64,000 nucleotides of DNA from Pedobacter rhizosphaerae (GTDB lineage: Bacteria > Bacteroidota > Bacteroidia > Sphingobacteriales > Sphingobacteriaceae): assembly GCF_900111155.1 (NCBI RefSeq), contig NZ_FOGG01000003.1, forward strand, positions 241,626 through 305,625. Direction: 5' to 3'. Numbering within the stretch: the stretch's first letter is position 1; every line of letters begins with the position of its first letter. The notes below the pieces were generated by a model. The model was not told the origin of the DNA and made no database searches. It saw nothing but the letters and a program-made list of their open reading frames with translations. Of the stretch, positions 21,878 to 29,822 are shown in pieces. The translations under genes were made by a program, and so were the position numbers.

Positions 21878-23710
21878 TTAAATCACTCCAAATAATGAAC
21901 CGCCTTTCTGGCCCAGGGCATCTACCCGCTTCTCCACTTCAGCATCTCTAATTAATTCCGGTGCATGGTGAGGCTTCTTCCTCGCATCTATAATCAGCGA
22001 TCCTTTACAGCCCCAATGTTTATTGGCTGTAAAATCATTAGTTCCATAAATATCTGCCGCAGGATTACTTCTTGTAAAGGCTACCCAGACTAAATTATCG
22101 ATATTTTTTGCAGTAAACTCCGCATCATCCGCAATAACGATTAATGGAAATCCTGTTAAATCCTGGTCCTTTAAGCTCAAATTAAGTATAGCTATTTCAG
22201 CAGCTGTTTTCTCTGCATTTAAAAATGAATTCCCCTCCAGAATCAAAATACCTTGGTCTGCTACCTGAGGATTAGAAAAACCACCAGGCAAATTTAATGC
22301 AGGCAATTTCGAAGAAAGGACTCGCTTCTTCTCCCCTGCCGCCGCTATAACCACCTTTGAACCACTATTTAACCCATCACCGCTGTAATCTAAGGTATCA
22401 ATCGTCGTATTGGTATAAAAATGTACGTCTCTTGTAAAATCAACCCTTTCTAATATATGACTTAAAAAACCAGATATATTATGCGTATCTAAAGTTGCAT
22501 CATCCTCTTTTGCAGCTATAAAAACATATTTCGCTAAACTCAACTGGTTTTTACCCAAAATATGATTCGCAATGGTTAAGATCTCTTGTGGACTTCTCTC
22601 CTTTAAATAAGGTGTGTAACGTTCGCTTCCAATAGCAAATAATAATGGATGTACCCCGGCAGCATCAACTGCATGAACCTCTTTTAGGCCATGAATTTCC
22701 TGAGGAATAGCTGAACCTGTAATCTCATGAATTAAAGCGCCAAAACTGGTATCTTCCTGTGGAGGCCTGCCCACAACCGTGAATGACCAGATTGCATCAG
22801 GTTTATGGTAAACGTTATGCACCTTCATCAGTGGAAAAGGATGTGTAAGACTATAGTAACCTAAGTGGTCGCCAAAAGGACCTTCTGGCTTATTGTCATT
22901 AGGATAAACTGTCCCAGTAATGATAAAATCGGCATCCGCAGATATGCAGAAACCTTCATCATCATAAAAATACCTGAAACGCCTGTCACCCAATGCGCCT
23001 GCAAAGGTCATTTCAGATAAGCCCTCAGGCAATGGCATTACTGCCGCCAAAGGGTGCGAAGGTGGACCACCTACAAAAATACTTACCTTTAAAGGCTGTC
23101 CCAGTGCATTCGCTTTAGATTGATGCACACCAATTCCGCGATGAATCTGATAGTGCAACCCAATTTCCTGATCTTGTACATAGTCATTACCACCCAATTG
23201 GATACGGTACATGCCTAAATTAGAATTTAAAACACCCGGCTTTTCTACATCTTCCGTATATACCTGTGGCATGGTCACAAACGGACCTCCATCCATAGGC
23301 CAGTTTACAATCTGCGGCAATTGGCTAATACTGGTTTTTAAAAACTTCTGTTTTGCCGATGGTGTCTTCCATGGCAGTGCAGATAAAGCAGATAAGGCCG
23401 AACCAGCATACTTAAATGGATTTTTTAATACCTTCATCGGATCATTACGCAATCCTACCAATGCCTGCACTTTAGGTAAAGTATCTCTAAATATAAATTT
23501 CGAGCGCTCCAATGTTCCAAAAAGATTGGAAACTGCCGGAAAGGGACTCCCCTTTACCTTTTCGAAAAAAAGAGCGGGTCCTTTGCTTTCAAAAACCCTT
23601 AAATGAATAGCAGCCATCTCCAGATAGGGATCCACTTCTTCCTTTATTCTAATTAAATGACCGTGTTTTTCTAAGTCGGAAACGCATTCTGCTAAACTTT
23701 TGTACGCCAT
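21878..23710 (-). CDS. ubiD: UbiD-family prenylated-FMN decarboxylase
   Basis: 610 residues from ATG 23710 (MAYKSLAECVSDLE); the extension to 23785 crosses a terminator hairpin and is rejected. UbiD enzymes reversibly decarboxylate aromatic or unsaturated acids using prenylated FMN made by UbiX. The prFMN-site motif EGPFGDHLGYYS is present, with an upstream region typical of the family (GLHYQIHRGIGVH). It is longer than the roughly 500-residue E. coli UbiD and matches the longer Bacteroidota form. A ubiX gene lies at 46.9 kb. Bacteroidota normally make menaquinone rather than ubiquinone, so the substrate is uncertain. Confidence 0.93.
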   Translation of the reverse strand: MAYKSLAECVSDLEKHGHLIRIKEEVDPYLEMAAIHLRVFESKGPALFFEKVKGSPFPAVSNLFGTLERSKFIFRDTLPKVQALVGLRNDPMKVLKNPFKYAGSALSALSALPWKTPSAKQKFLKTSISQLPQIVNWPMDGGPFVTMPQVYTEDVEKPGVLNSNLGMYRIQLGGNDYVQDQEIGLHYQIHRGIGVHQSKANALGQPLKVSIFVGGPPSHPLAAVMPLPEGLSEMTFAGALGDRRFRYFYDDEGFCISADADFIITGTVYPNDNKPEGPFGDHLGYYSLTHPFPLMKVHNVYHKPDAIWSFTVVGRPPQEDTSFGALIHEITGSAIPQEIHGLKEVHAVDAAGVHPLLFAIGSERYTPYLKERSPQEILTIANHILGKNQLSLAKYVFIAAKEDDATLDTHNISGFLSHILERVDFTRDVHFYTNTTIDTLDYSGDGLNSGSKVVIAAAGEKKRVLSSKLPALNLPGGFSNPQVADQGILILEGNSFLNAEKTAAEIAILNLSLKDQDLTGFPLIVIADDAEFTAKNIDNLVWVAFTRSNPAADIYGTNDFTANKHWGCKGSLIIDARKKPHHAPELIRDAEVEKRVDALGQKGGSLFGVI

Positions 23711-23713
23711 GCC

Positions 23714-23746
23714 CAAAGATAGATATTTCGAATTTCTATACCACAA
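23714..23746 (-). promoter_or_regulatory. Candidate ubiD promoter giving a leaderless mRNA
   Basis: On the minus strand TTG (23746-23744) lies 22 nt before TATCTTTG (23721-23714). The -7 box ends only 3 nt before the ATG, so transcription should begin at or inside the start codon. The TTG is the end of the T-tract of the hairpin 23751-23793. Confidence 0.5.
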
Positions 23747-23750
23747 AAAA

Positions 23751-23793
23751 GCCGCTAATTGAAAGATTTTACAATGTCCTTTCAATTAGCGGC
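23751..23793 (-). terminator. Strong terminator upstream of ubiD
   Basis: GCCGCTAATTGAAAG (23751-23765) and CTTTCAATTAGCGGC (23779-23793) form a perfect 15-bp stem with a 13-nt loop. Read on the minus strand it is followed by TTTTTTG, so it terminates transcripts coming from dps, 41 nt before the ubiD start codon. Confidence 0.85.
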
Positions 23794-23832
23794 CATCCTT
23801 GTCATCCAGGCTATAGTATCTTTTTCGCGCTC

Positions 23833-23892
23833 TTGATACTCAATACTTGCTACTCGATACTTGATACTAGATACTTTATACTAAATACTAGA
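23833..23892. repeat. GATACT-type 10-bp tandem repeat
   Basis: About six imperfect copies of a 10-bp unit of the type TTGATACTCA/CTACTCGATA/CTAGATACTT. The same family recurs at 35169-35249 ahead of the methyltransferase gene. Confidence 0.8.
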
Positions 23893-23909
23893 CACCCCAA
23901 ACTCAGTTC

Positions 23910-24389
23910 CTATTTCTTTCCTGCAAAAGACCTCAACATCCAGGTATTTTTTTCCTTAAACTGCATGAAACGGTTTACCATATCATTAGTACCATCATCA
24001 CTGGCTTCATCGGTTGCATCTAACAATTCTCTCTCCAACTCAATCAATATCGCCATATCATCTAAAATAGCATCAACCATATCCAAATCCTTCAAGCCAA
24101 TAGTATTAATCTCTTTAATCCGCGATTCTTTGATATAGTCGGCAAAACGGCTATGTGGCGGTTTACCCAAAGTTAAAACACGTTCTGCAATTTCATCAAT
24201 AGTTAATTGAGCATTCGTGTATAACTCTTCAAATTTAATGTGAAGGGTAAAAAAATTCTGTCCTTTAATATTCCAATGACAGCCCCTTAATTTCTGATAA
24301 TGAATATGATAATTAGCAAGATAGTCATTTAACAGGTCTACAACCGGTTTTACTTCTTTTTCATTTAGGCTTATTTCCTTAGCGTCCAT
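23910..24389 (-). CDS. dps: Dps-like ferritin-fold DNA-protection protein
   Basis: 159 residues from ATG 24389 (MDAKEISLNE); the extension to 24455 is not family-like. Dps forms dodecamers that oxidise and store iron and protect DNA from peroxide. The inter-subunit ferroxidase residues are visible as H38 (in CHWNIKG), H50, D65 and E69, with the characteristic 12-15-4 spacing. No Lys-rich DNA-binding tail precedes the fold, so protection may act mainly through iron sequestration. It is transcribed alone and terminated by the 23751-23793 hairpin. Confidence 0.93.
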   Translation of the reverse strand: MDAKEISLNEKEVKPVVDLLNDYLANYHIHYQKLRGCHWNIKGQNFFTLHIKFEELYTNAQLTIDEIAERVLTLGKPPHSRFADYIKESRIKEINTIGLKDLDMVDAILDDMAILIELERELLDATDEASDDGTNDMVNRFMQFKEKNTWMLRSFAGKK

Positions 24390-24670
24390 TGTATTATGTT
24401 TTATGTTTTTTTCTGCCTGATTAACAATTCGTACCCTATAAAAGTTTGCGTCCACTTCACTTTTTGTACAATACCTGATTTAGATGTACGTTTATTAATC
24501 GTAATTCTAATGTAGCGTCCGTCAGCAAGTAATTGTTTTTGAATAATATATCCCTAATTGACCAAAAAGTCATTTATCTTTAGTCAAAAACCCTTGTTTT
24601 AGCTGAGGTCGATTTACAATATTATTCGTATAATTGCTTCCTTTGACTTATAAAATTTATACAAAAATAA

Positions 24671-26191
24671 ATGCATAAAATATATTTATCTGCTGTATTG
24701 TTGCTCGCTATCAATGCGGCAAATGCAAAAGCTACCGCAGTAAGAGACTCCATCGGCGTAGAAAACAATAAAGGCAAAAAATTAATTATCCATCAAACCG
24801 TAGCTAAAGACACCTATTATTCTATCGGCAGAAGATATAATGTATCTCCTAAAGATATTATGGCTTTTAACGATAATAAATATCTTCAGGTAGGTGTAGT
24901 GATCAAAGTACCTACAAACATTCCTTTTTCAGGCCCAACATCTACTCCATCTCCTTCATCAAAATCTAACGTTATTGAGCATACGGTTATCGCAAAGGAT
25001 AACCTGAATAAAATTGCTGAGAAATACGGCACAACAGTTAATGACATCAAGTCCTTAAATAACCTATCAGGAAACAATCTCAGTATCGGTCAGGTATTAA
25101 AGGTACAGCTCAAAGGTCAGGAGCAAGCTACTCCAGAGCCTGTAAAAGAAAGTCCGAAACGCAAGGAAGAGCCCGCAAATACCAGTTCAAATTCAGTAGA
25201 TCCAACAACCATTGAACATACTGTACAACCTAAGGAGTTTTTAGGCAAAATTGCTGAAAAATATGGCACAACTGTCGAAGAAATTAAAAAAGCAAACGGA
25301 TTATCTGGAAACAATCTGCGTATCGGTCAGAAGCTGAAAATTCCTGCTACACAAAATGTCACTCAGGATAAAGTAATTAATGCTGGAGAGCCAAAAGAAG
25401 AACAACAAAATAACCCTAAAGATAATCCGGGTACACATACCGTACTCCGAAATGAAACCATCTTTACCATAGCTAAACAATATGGTGTTACTGCTTATCA
25501 GATTAGAAAACTAAATAACTTAGAAGATAATACCTTAAAAATCGGACAAGTAATTAAAGTACCTTCTGATATTGTGGTTGATGTTCCTAAACAAGAAGAG
25601 AAAAGGGAAGAAAAAAAGAAAGAAGAAAAAGTAAAGGATACATCAGTGGAAAAAGAAGAGAGCTTTGTACACACTGTTGCCACCGGCGAAAACATCTTTT
25701 CAATTGCTAAAAAATATAATTTAACCGCATATCAGATCCGTACCGCCAACAAATTGGAAGATAACACGATTACTGTTGGCCAGAAATTAGTGATTCCTAA
25801 ACCTCCTCAGCCACGTTCGGTTAATGATGCTTCTAAAGAAGATCAGCAAAGCGAACCTGATAGCACCATGGTAAAAGATCCTAAACTCCGCAGAGATCCA
25901 AGTGTTTACGGCTTAAGCCAGATTGAAGAAAAAGGCACCGCAGTTTGGATTGCCGATCAAGATTTAGATGCCTCTAAAATGTTGGTGTTGCACCGTACCG
26001 CACCTATTGGAAGAGTAGTAAAAATAACTAACCCAATGACCAATCGCAGTACCTTTGCCAAAGTTGTTGGTAAATTTACAGAGAACGAATCGACTAAAGA
26101 TGTTATTATTGTGATGACTAAGGCGGTTGCTGATTCATTAGGTGCTTTAGACAAAAGATTTTTCTGCAACATTACTTACAGTGCTCAATGA
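24671..26191 (+). CDS. Five-LysM secreted protein with a C-terminal RlpA-like domain
   Basis: 506 residues with an N-terminal signal (cleavage near NAANAKA). Five LysM modules lie at about 40-85, 100-145, 178-223, 256-300 and 332-376. Modules 2-5 share HTV..(N/E)..(I/L)(A)(E/K)(K/Q)Y..T, and the linkers are Lys/Glu/Pro-rich. Residues about 420-506 resemble the RlpA/DPBB fold of Bacteroidota LysM proteins (HRTAPIGRVVKITNPMTNRS). LysM modules bind peptidoglycan, so an envelope role is likely; catalysis is not established. The stop overlaps the udk start by 4 nt, implying translational coupling. Confidence 0.9.
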   Translation: MHKIYLSAVLLLAINAANAKATAVRDSIGVENNKGKKLIIHQTVAKDTYYSIGRRYNVSPKDIMAFNDNKYLQVGVVIKVPTNIPFSGPTSTPSPSSKSNVIEHTVIAKDNLNKIAEKYGTTVNDIKSLNNLSGNNLSIGQVLKVQLKGQEQATPEPVKESPKRKEEPANTSSNSVDPTTIEHTVQPKEFLGKIAEKYGTTVEEIKKANGLSGNNLRIGQKLKIPATQNVTQDKVINAGEPKEEQQNNPKDNPGTHTVLRNETIFTIAKQYGVTAYQIRKLNNLEDNTLKIGQVIKVPSDIVVDVPKQEEKREEKKKEEKVKDTSVEKEESFVHTVATGENIFSIAKKYNLTAYQIRTANKLEDNTITVGQKLVIPKPPQPRSVNDASKEDQQSEPDSTMVKDPKLRRDPSVYGLSQIEEKGTAVWIADQDLDASKMLVLHRTAPIGRVVKITNPMTNRSTFAKVVGKFTENESTKDVIIVMTKAVADSLGALDKRFFCNITYSAQ

Positions 26192-26838
26192 GTTTAAATA
26201 AAAAGCCTTTTATTATCGGTATTGCCGGAGGAAGTGGCTCAGGCAAAACATTTTTTCTAAACTGCTTTCTTCATCACTTTAAACAAGATGAAGTAACGTT
26301 GGTATCTCAAGATGATTATTACATTCCAGCCGGCGAAATGACCCAGGAAGAGAATAAACGCTATAATTTTGACTTACCTAAAACCATCGATAGCGAACAG
26401 TTTTTAAGGGACATCAAGCAATTGATAAATGGAGAGGTAGTTTATAAAAAAGAATACAACTTCAATAACCCTTTAGCCGTAGTTAAGATTCTGGAGATTA
26501 AATCTGCACCAATAATTATTGTAGAAGGATTGTTTATTCTCCATTTCAAAGAAATTGCCGCGCTTTTAGACCACCGTATTTTTGTAGATGCAGACGAACA
26601 TATTGCATTAGACAGACGCATCAAACGTGATGGTTTGGAAAGAGGCTACCCTGAAGAAGATGTTTTATACAAATGGCACAACCACGTTGTACCAGCTTAT
26701 AAAGAATATCTTTTGCCTTATAAAAACGAATGCCATAAAGTAATTATAAATAATACCAATGAGCCTGAGGAAATAATCGCCATTACGGAAGAGATTTCCA
26801 ATGAACTTAGAAATCGGGTTTTAATAGACCTGGCTTAA
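26188..26838 (+). CDS. udk: Uridine kinase
   Basis: 216 residues. It phosphorylates uridine or cytidine to UMP or CMP in pyrimidine salvage. The Walker A motif GGSGSGKT is at about residues 14-21. The family core follows: SQDDYYIP, then NFDLPKTID and later FVDADEHIALDRRIKRD. Length matches the family. The ATG overlaps the stop of the LysM gene (ATGA), and a perfect terminator follows. Confidence 0.94.
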   Translation: MSLNKKPFIIGIAGGSGSGKTFFLNCFLHHFKQDEVTLVSQDDYYIPAGEMTQEENKRYNFDLPKTIDSEQFLRDIKQLINGEVVYKKEYNFNNPLAVVKILEIKSAPIIIVEGLFILHFKEIAALLDHRIFVDADEHIALDRRIKRDGLERGYPEEDVLYKWHNHVVPAYKEYLLPYKNECHKVIINNTNEPEEIIAITEEISNELRNRVLIDLA

Positions 26839-26839
26839 G

Positions 26840-26872
26840 AAAAACGGGATGGTTTAAAGCCATCCCGTTTTT
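26840..26872. terminator. Bidirectional terminator, udk and CoA transferase B
   Basis: AAAAACGGGATGG (26840-26852) and CCATCCCGTTTTT (26860-26872) form a perfect 13-bp stem with a 7-nt loop. It begins 2 nt after the udk stop, and the convergent scoB gene ends at 26877. Confidence 0.92.
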
Positions 26873-26876
26873 GCAT

Positions 26877-27539
26877 TTAATTTAACTGCATTTCAGGAAT
26901 ATCCCCTTCTACAAGTAATCTCCCCGCAGTAGATTGTTTAATTAAATCTACACTAACACCAGGTGCCCTTTCAATCAGCTTAAAGCCCCCTTCAGGTAAT
27001 ACATCCAAAACCGCTAATTCAGTAACAATTTTCTTAATGCACTTAACGCCTGTTAAAGGCAAGGTACATTGAGGTAACAACTTACTTTCACCAGCTTTAT
27101 TTACATGCTGCATAGCCACAATTATATTTTTTGCCGAAGCCACCAAATCCATCGCCCCACCCATCCCTTTAACCATTTTACCCGGGATTTTCCAATTGGC
27201 AATATCTCCATTTTCAGATACTTCCATCGCACCTAAAATAGTTAAATCTACCTTTTGTGCTCTAATCATACCAAAACTCATTGCCGAATCAAAAATCGCC
27301 GATCCAGGCAAAGTAGTAATGGTCTGCTTACCGGCATTAATTAAATCTGCATCTTCCTCACCCTCAAAAGGGAAAGGTCCCATGCCCAATAAACCGTTTT
27401 CCGATTGTAATACTACATTGATACCTGATGGGATGTAATTAGCCACCAAAGTTGGAATGCCGATCCCAAGGTTAACATAGTATCCATCTTTTATTTCTCT
27501 AGCGATACGCTTTGCTATTTCTTCTTTTGAAAATGCCAT
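26877..27539 (-). CDS. scoB: 3-oxoacid (succinyl/acetate) CoA-transferase subunit B
   Basis: 220 residues from ATG 27539 (MAFSKEEIAKRIA); an in-frame ATG at 27557 is the alternative. The class I CoA-transferase beta subunit carries the catalytic glutamate, here E47 in QSENGLLGMGP. GIGIPT near residues 25-30 and GKMVKGMGGAMDLVA are further family marks. With subunit A upstream (28-nt gap) it transfers CoA between succinate or acetate and 3-oxoacids, probably in ketone-body or fatty acid use. The exact acyl pair is not readable. Confidence 0.93.
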   Translation of the reverse strand: MAFSKEEIAKRIAREIKDGYYVNLGIGIPTLVANYIPSGINVVLQSENGLLGMGPFPFEGEEDADLINAGKQTITTLPGSAIFDSAMSFGMIRAQKVDLTILGAMEVSENGDIANWKIPGKMVKGMGGAMDLVASAKNIIVAMQHVNKAGESKLLPQCTLPLTGVKCIKKIVTELAVLDVLPEGGFKLIERAPGVSVDLIKQSTAGRLLVEGDIPEMQLN

Positions 27540-27567
27540 AATATTTTTTAAACTCAATACAGCCCAC

Positions 27568-28272
27568 TTAGGGCTTAAGACTTAAAACGGTTCTTTGCTC
27601 TATTCTTTTCTCGTAGTCCTTACCTTGAAAAACACGATGAACATAAATTCCTGGGGTATGGATATGATCAGGATCTAATGCTCCGGCTTCAACCAGCTCT
27701 TCTACTTCTGCAATGGTAACTTTACCTGCCATAGCCATCACTGGGTTAAAATTTCTACTTGTCGACCGGAACACCAGGTTTCCGGCAGTATCTCCCTTCC
27801 AAGCCTTCACAATAGCGAAATCGGCCTCAAAAGCATATTCCATTAAGTAGTCTTTTCCATCGAAGTTGCGAATCTCCTTTCCTATCGCCACTTCTGTACC
27901 CACACCGGCCGGAGTAAAAATAGCAGGCATACCATATCCGGCCGCTAAGCAGCGCGTGGCTAATGTGCCTTGCGGTATAAGTTCTACTTCTAGCTCTCCA
28001 CTCAGTAACTGGCGTTCGAATTCGGCATTTTCACCCACGTAGGAGGATATCATTTTCTTAACCTGACGCTGCTTAAGCATCAAACCGATACCAAAATCAT
28101 CAACCCCTGCGTTGTTGGAAATGCAAGTCAAATCTTTAACCTTTTTAGTTACCAAGGCATGTATACAATTTTCCGGAATACCACAGAGACCAAAACCGCC
28201 TAACATGAGTGTAGCGCCGTCTGCAATATCATGAATAGCCTCTTCAGCCCCTGATACAACTTTATTTATCAT
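27568..28272 (-). CDS. scoA: 3-oxoacid CoA-transferase subunit A
   Basis: 234 residues. Near the N-terminus is the family oxyanion/glycine loop [13 protein letters not shown], and later [11 protein letters not shown] and [11 protein letters not shown], typical of the SCOT/AtoD alpha subunit. It pairs with the beta subunit directly downstream on the same strand to form a cytoplasmic heteromer. No recognisable TAnnTTTG box lies before it. Confidence 0.93.
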   Translation of the reverse strand: MINKVVSGAEEAIHDIADGATLMLGGFGLCGIPENCIHALVTKKVKDLTCISNNAGVDDFGIGLMLKQRQVKKMISSYVGENAEFERQLLSGELEVELIPQGTLATRCLAAGYGMPAIFTPAGVGTEVAIGKEIRNFDGKDYLMEYAFEADFAIVKAWKGDTAGNLVFRSTSRNFNPVMAMAGKVTIAEVEELVEAGALDPDHIHTPGIYVHRVFQGKDYEKRIEQRTVLSLKP

Positions 28273-28365
28273 TTTACGAATTGTTGGTTAGTTTGGCTAA
28301 ATTACAAATTGCACATACAAAACAAAGAGTATTATCGTTTAAATGATTTAAGAATATTTAATTAA

Positions 28366-28396
28366 TTGGAATTAATCTAAATTACACTTACCTTTG
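28366..28396 (+). promoter_or_regulatory. Promoter of the small Cys-rich gene
   Basis: TTG at 28366-28368 lies 20 nt before TACCTTTG (28389-28396), a full match to the Bacteroidota -33/-7 consensus. The ATG follows 7 nt later, so the leader can be only a few nucleotides. Confidence 0.55.
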
Positions 28397-28403
28397 TATC
28401 GCA

Positions 28404-28565
28404 ATGACTTACGAGAGAGAAGATATAAATTTTATACTACCAACTGACCCTGAATTCCAAAAAGGAATGGGATATATTTTCAGTTGTACGGCAGAACATA
28501 AAAAATGCTGCAAAAAATACAAAGAAGGTAAACGCTGTAAAAAGTGTCCTGGTAGGAAAAAGTAA
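28404..28565 (+). CDS. Small Cys/Lys-rich protein, 53 residues
   Basis: A short frame (ATG 28404, stop TAA 28563) encodes 53 residues: an acidic N-terminal half (FILPTDPEFQKGMGYIF) and a basic C-terminal half with five cysteines in a CX6CCX8CX2C pattern (C28, C35, C36, C45, C48). The spacing suggests metal (zinc) or nucleic acid binding; this is inference. Support for a real gene comes from the consensus promoter 7 nt upstream, good codon use, and placement between scoA (divergent) and a convergent gene. I cannot name a family. Confidence 0.7.
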   Translation: MTYEREDINFILPTDPEFQKGMGYIFSCTAEHKKCCKKYKEGKRCKKCPGRKK

Positions 28566-28569
28566 TTTT

Positions 28570-29655
28570 CTACTTCGCTATTTCAATAATCTTGTCATCA
28601 CTTCCATTACTGGTACAGAAATAAACTTTTCCTTCTGGTGAAGTTGTTACCGCCCGTAATCTTCCATAGGTGCCTTCATAGAAATCTGTAGTTTCCAAAA
28701 TCTTCGATTGATCGCCATCTAGTTTAAGCTGCATTAATTTACTTCCTTTAAGTACAGCCAGTAACAAAGAATTTTTAAACTGAGGAAGGTAGTCCGAATT
28801 ATAATAGGTTAAGCCACTGGGTGCAATAGTCGGTGTCCAATTGATCAATGGCTGTGCAACATTATTGGCAGAACAAAAGCTCTGCTCAGCACTCTCATTG
28901 CAAAATCCCCTAACCGTCGGCCATCCATAATTTCTTCCTTTTTCAATGATATTGATTTCATCATCGGAATCAGGTCCATGCTCGGAAGAGAATATTTTAT
29001 TACCAACCTGAGCCAATCCTTGTGCATTTCTATGCCCCAATGTCCATAATGGATTATTTGGAATCGGGTTATCTGCAGGAATGCTACCATCGAGATTAAT
29101 TCTCAATACCTTTCCGGCAATAGAATTTGTATTTTGAGGTGTCGATGTATTCGATGCATCACCCGTTGTAATGAAAAGCTTGCCACCACTAATTAACAAC
29201 CGGGAACCATTATGAATAGAAGCCCCCGGAATTTGATCTAACAAAATCTGCGGACTAGACAATGTTCCACTGTTATAAGTATAGCGAACAACTTTTGAAC
29301 GGTAAGTACTACCGTAACCATATACAACGTAAACGTATGGATTTGTAGAAAAATCTGGATGAAGCGCCATCCCTAATAGCCCTCCCTCTCCATTCGATCG
29401 AACATCTGCGATGGTAATAACAGGAGTAACTTGACCCGTAGTTGGATTCAAACGGCTAATTTTACCAGCCTTTTCAGTAAACCAAATGTGGTTATCCGGC
29501 CCATAAACAAGCTCCCAGGGGAGATTCAATCCGGTAGCAACAACTCTTGTTTTTAGCTCTGCATCAGGCAAATCAGTAGAACCGTCATCACCTCCATTTT
29601 TTTTGCAATTCATACCAATCACAAGTATAAATATGCATAGTAATATTGACCTCAT
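28570..29655 (-). CDS. PQQ-dependent sugar dehydrogenase-like lipoprotein (GSDH family)
   Basis: 361 residues from ATG 29655 (MRSILLCIFI). The frame stays open to 29817, but those extra residues are translated 18-bp hairpin repeats (VRVSR copies), so I reject that start. A lipoprotein-like signal ends at C17 (GMNCKKNGG), followed by an acidic tract typical of Bacteroidota surface lipoproteins. The soluble glucose/sorbosone dehydrogenase beta propeller is clear: LPWELVYGPDNHIWFTEK, then GEGGLLGMALHPDF and HRNAQGLA. The family oxidises sugars using PQQ; whether PQQ is made here is unknown. Confidence 0.9.
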   Translation of the reverse strand: MRSILLCIFILVIGMNCKKNGGDDGSTDLPDAELKTRVVATGLNLPWELVYGPDNHIWFTEKAGKISRLNPTTGQVTPVITIADVRSNGEGGLLGMALHPDFSTNPYVYVVYGYGSTYRSKVVRYTYNSGTLSSPQILLDQIPGASIHNGSRLLISGGKLFITTGDASNTSTPQNTNSIAGKVLRINLDGSIPADNPIPNNPLWTLGHRNAQGLAQVGNKIFSSEHGPDSDDEINIIEKGRNYGWPTVRGFCNESAEQSFCSANNVAQPLINWTPTIAPSGLTYYNSDYLPQFKNSLLLAVLKGSKLMQLKLDGDQSKILETTDFYEGTYGRLRAVTTSPEGKVYFCTSNGSDDKIIEIAK

Positions 29656-29699
29656 AACCCATAACGTTTTATAAATAACACAGTTATGAGCATTTAGTT

Positions 29700-29815
29700 T
29701 TACCATGGTCCGTGACACACGGACCATTCGTGACACACGGACCGTTCGTGACACACGGACCATTCGTGACACACGGACCATTCGTAGCACACGGAGTGTT
29801 TGTGACACCCTGACC
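29700..29815. repeat. Six 18-bp units with GGTCCGTG/CACGGACC hairpins
   Basis: CGTGACACACGGACC begins at 29711, 29729, 29747 and 29765, with degenerate copies at 29783 and 29801: an 18-bp period. The first arm pair TGGTCCGTG and CACGGACCA around ACA is perfect. It sits upstream of the sugar dehydrogenase and downstream of mutS2. The arms match the 13.9-kb family. Confidence 0.9.
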
Positions 29816-29822
29816 AAAAACC

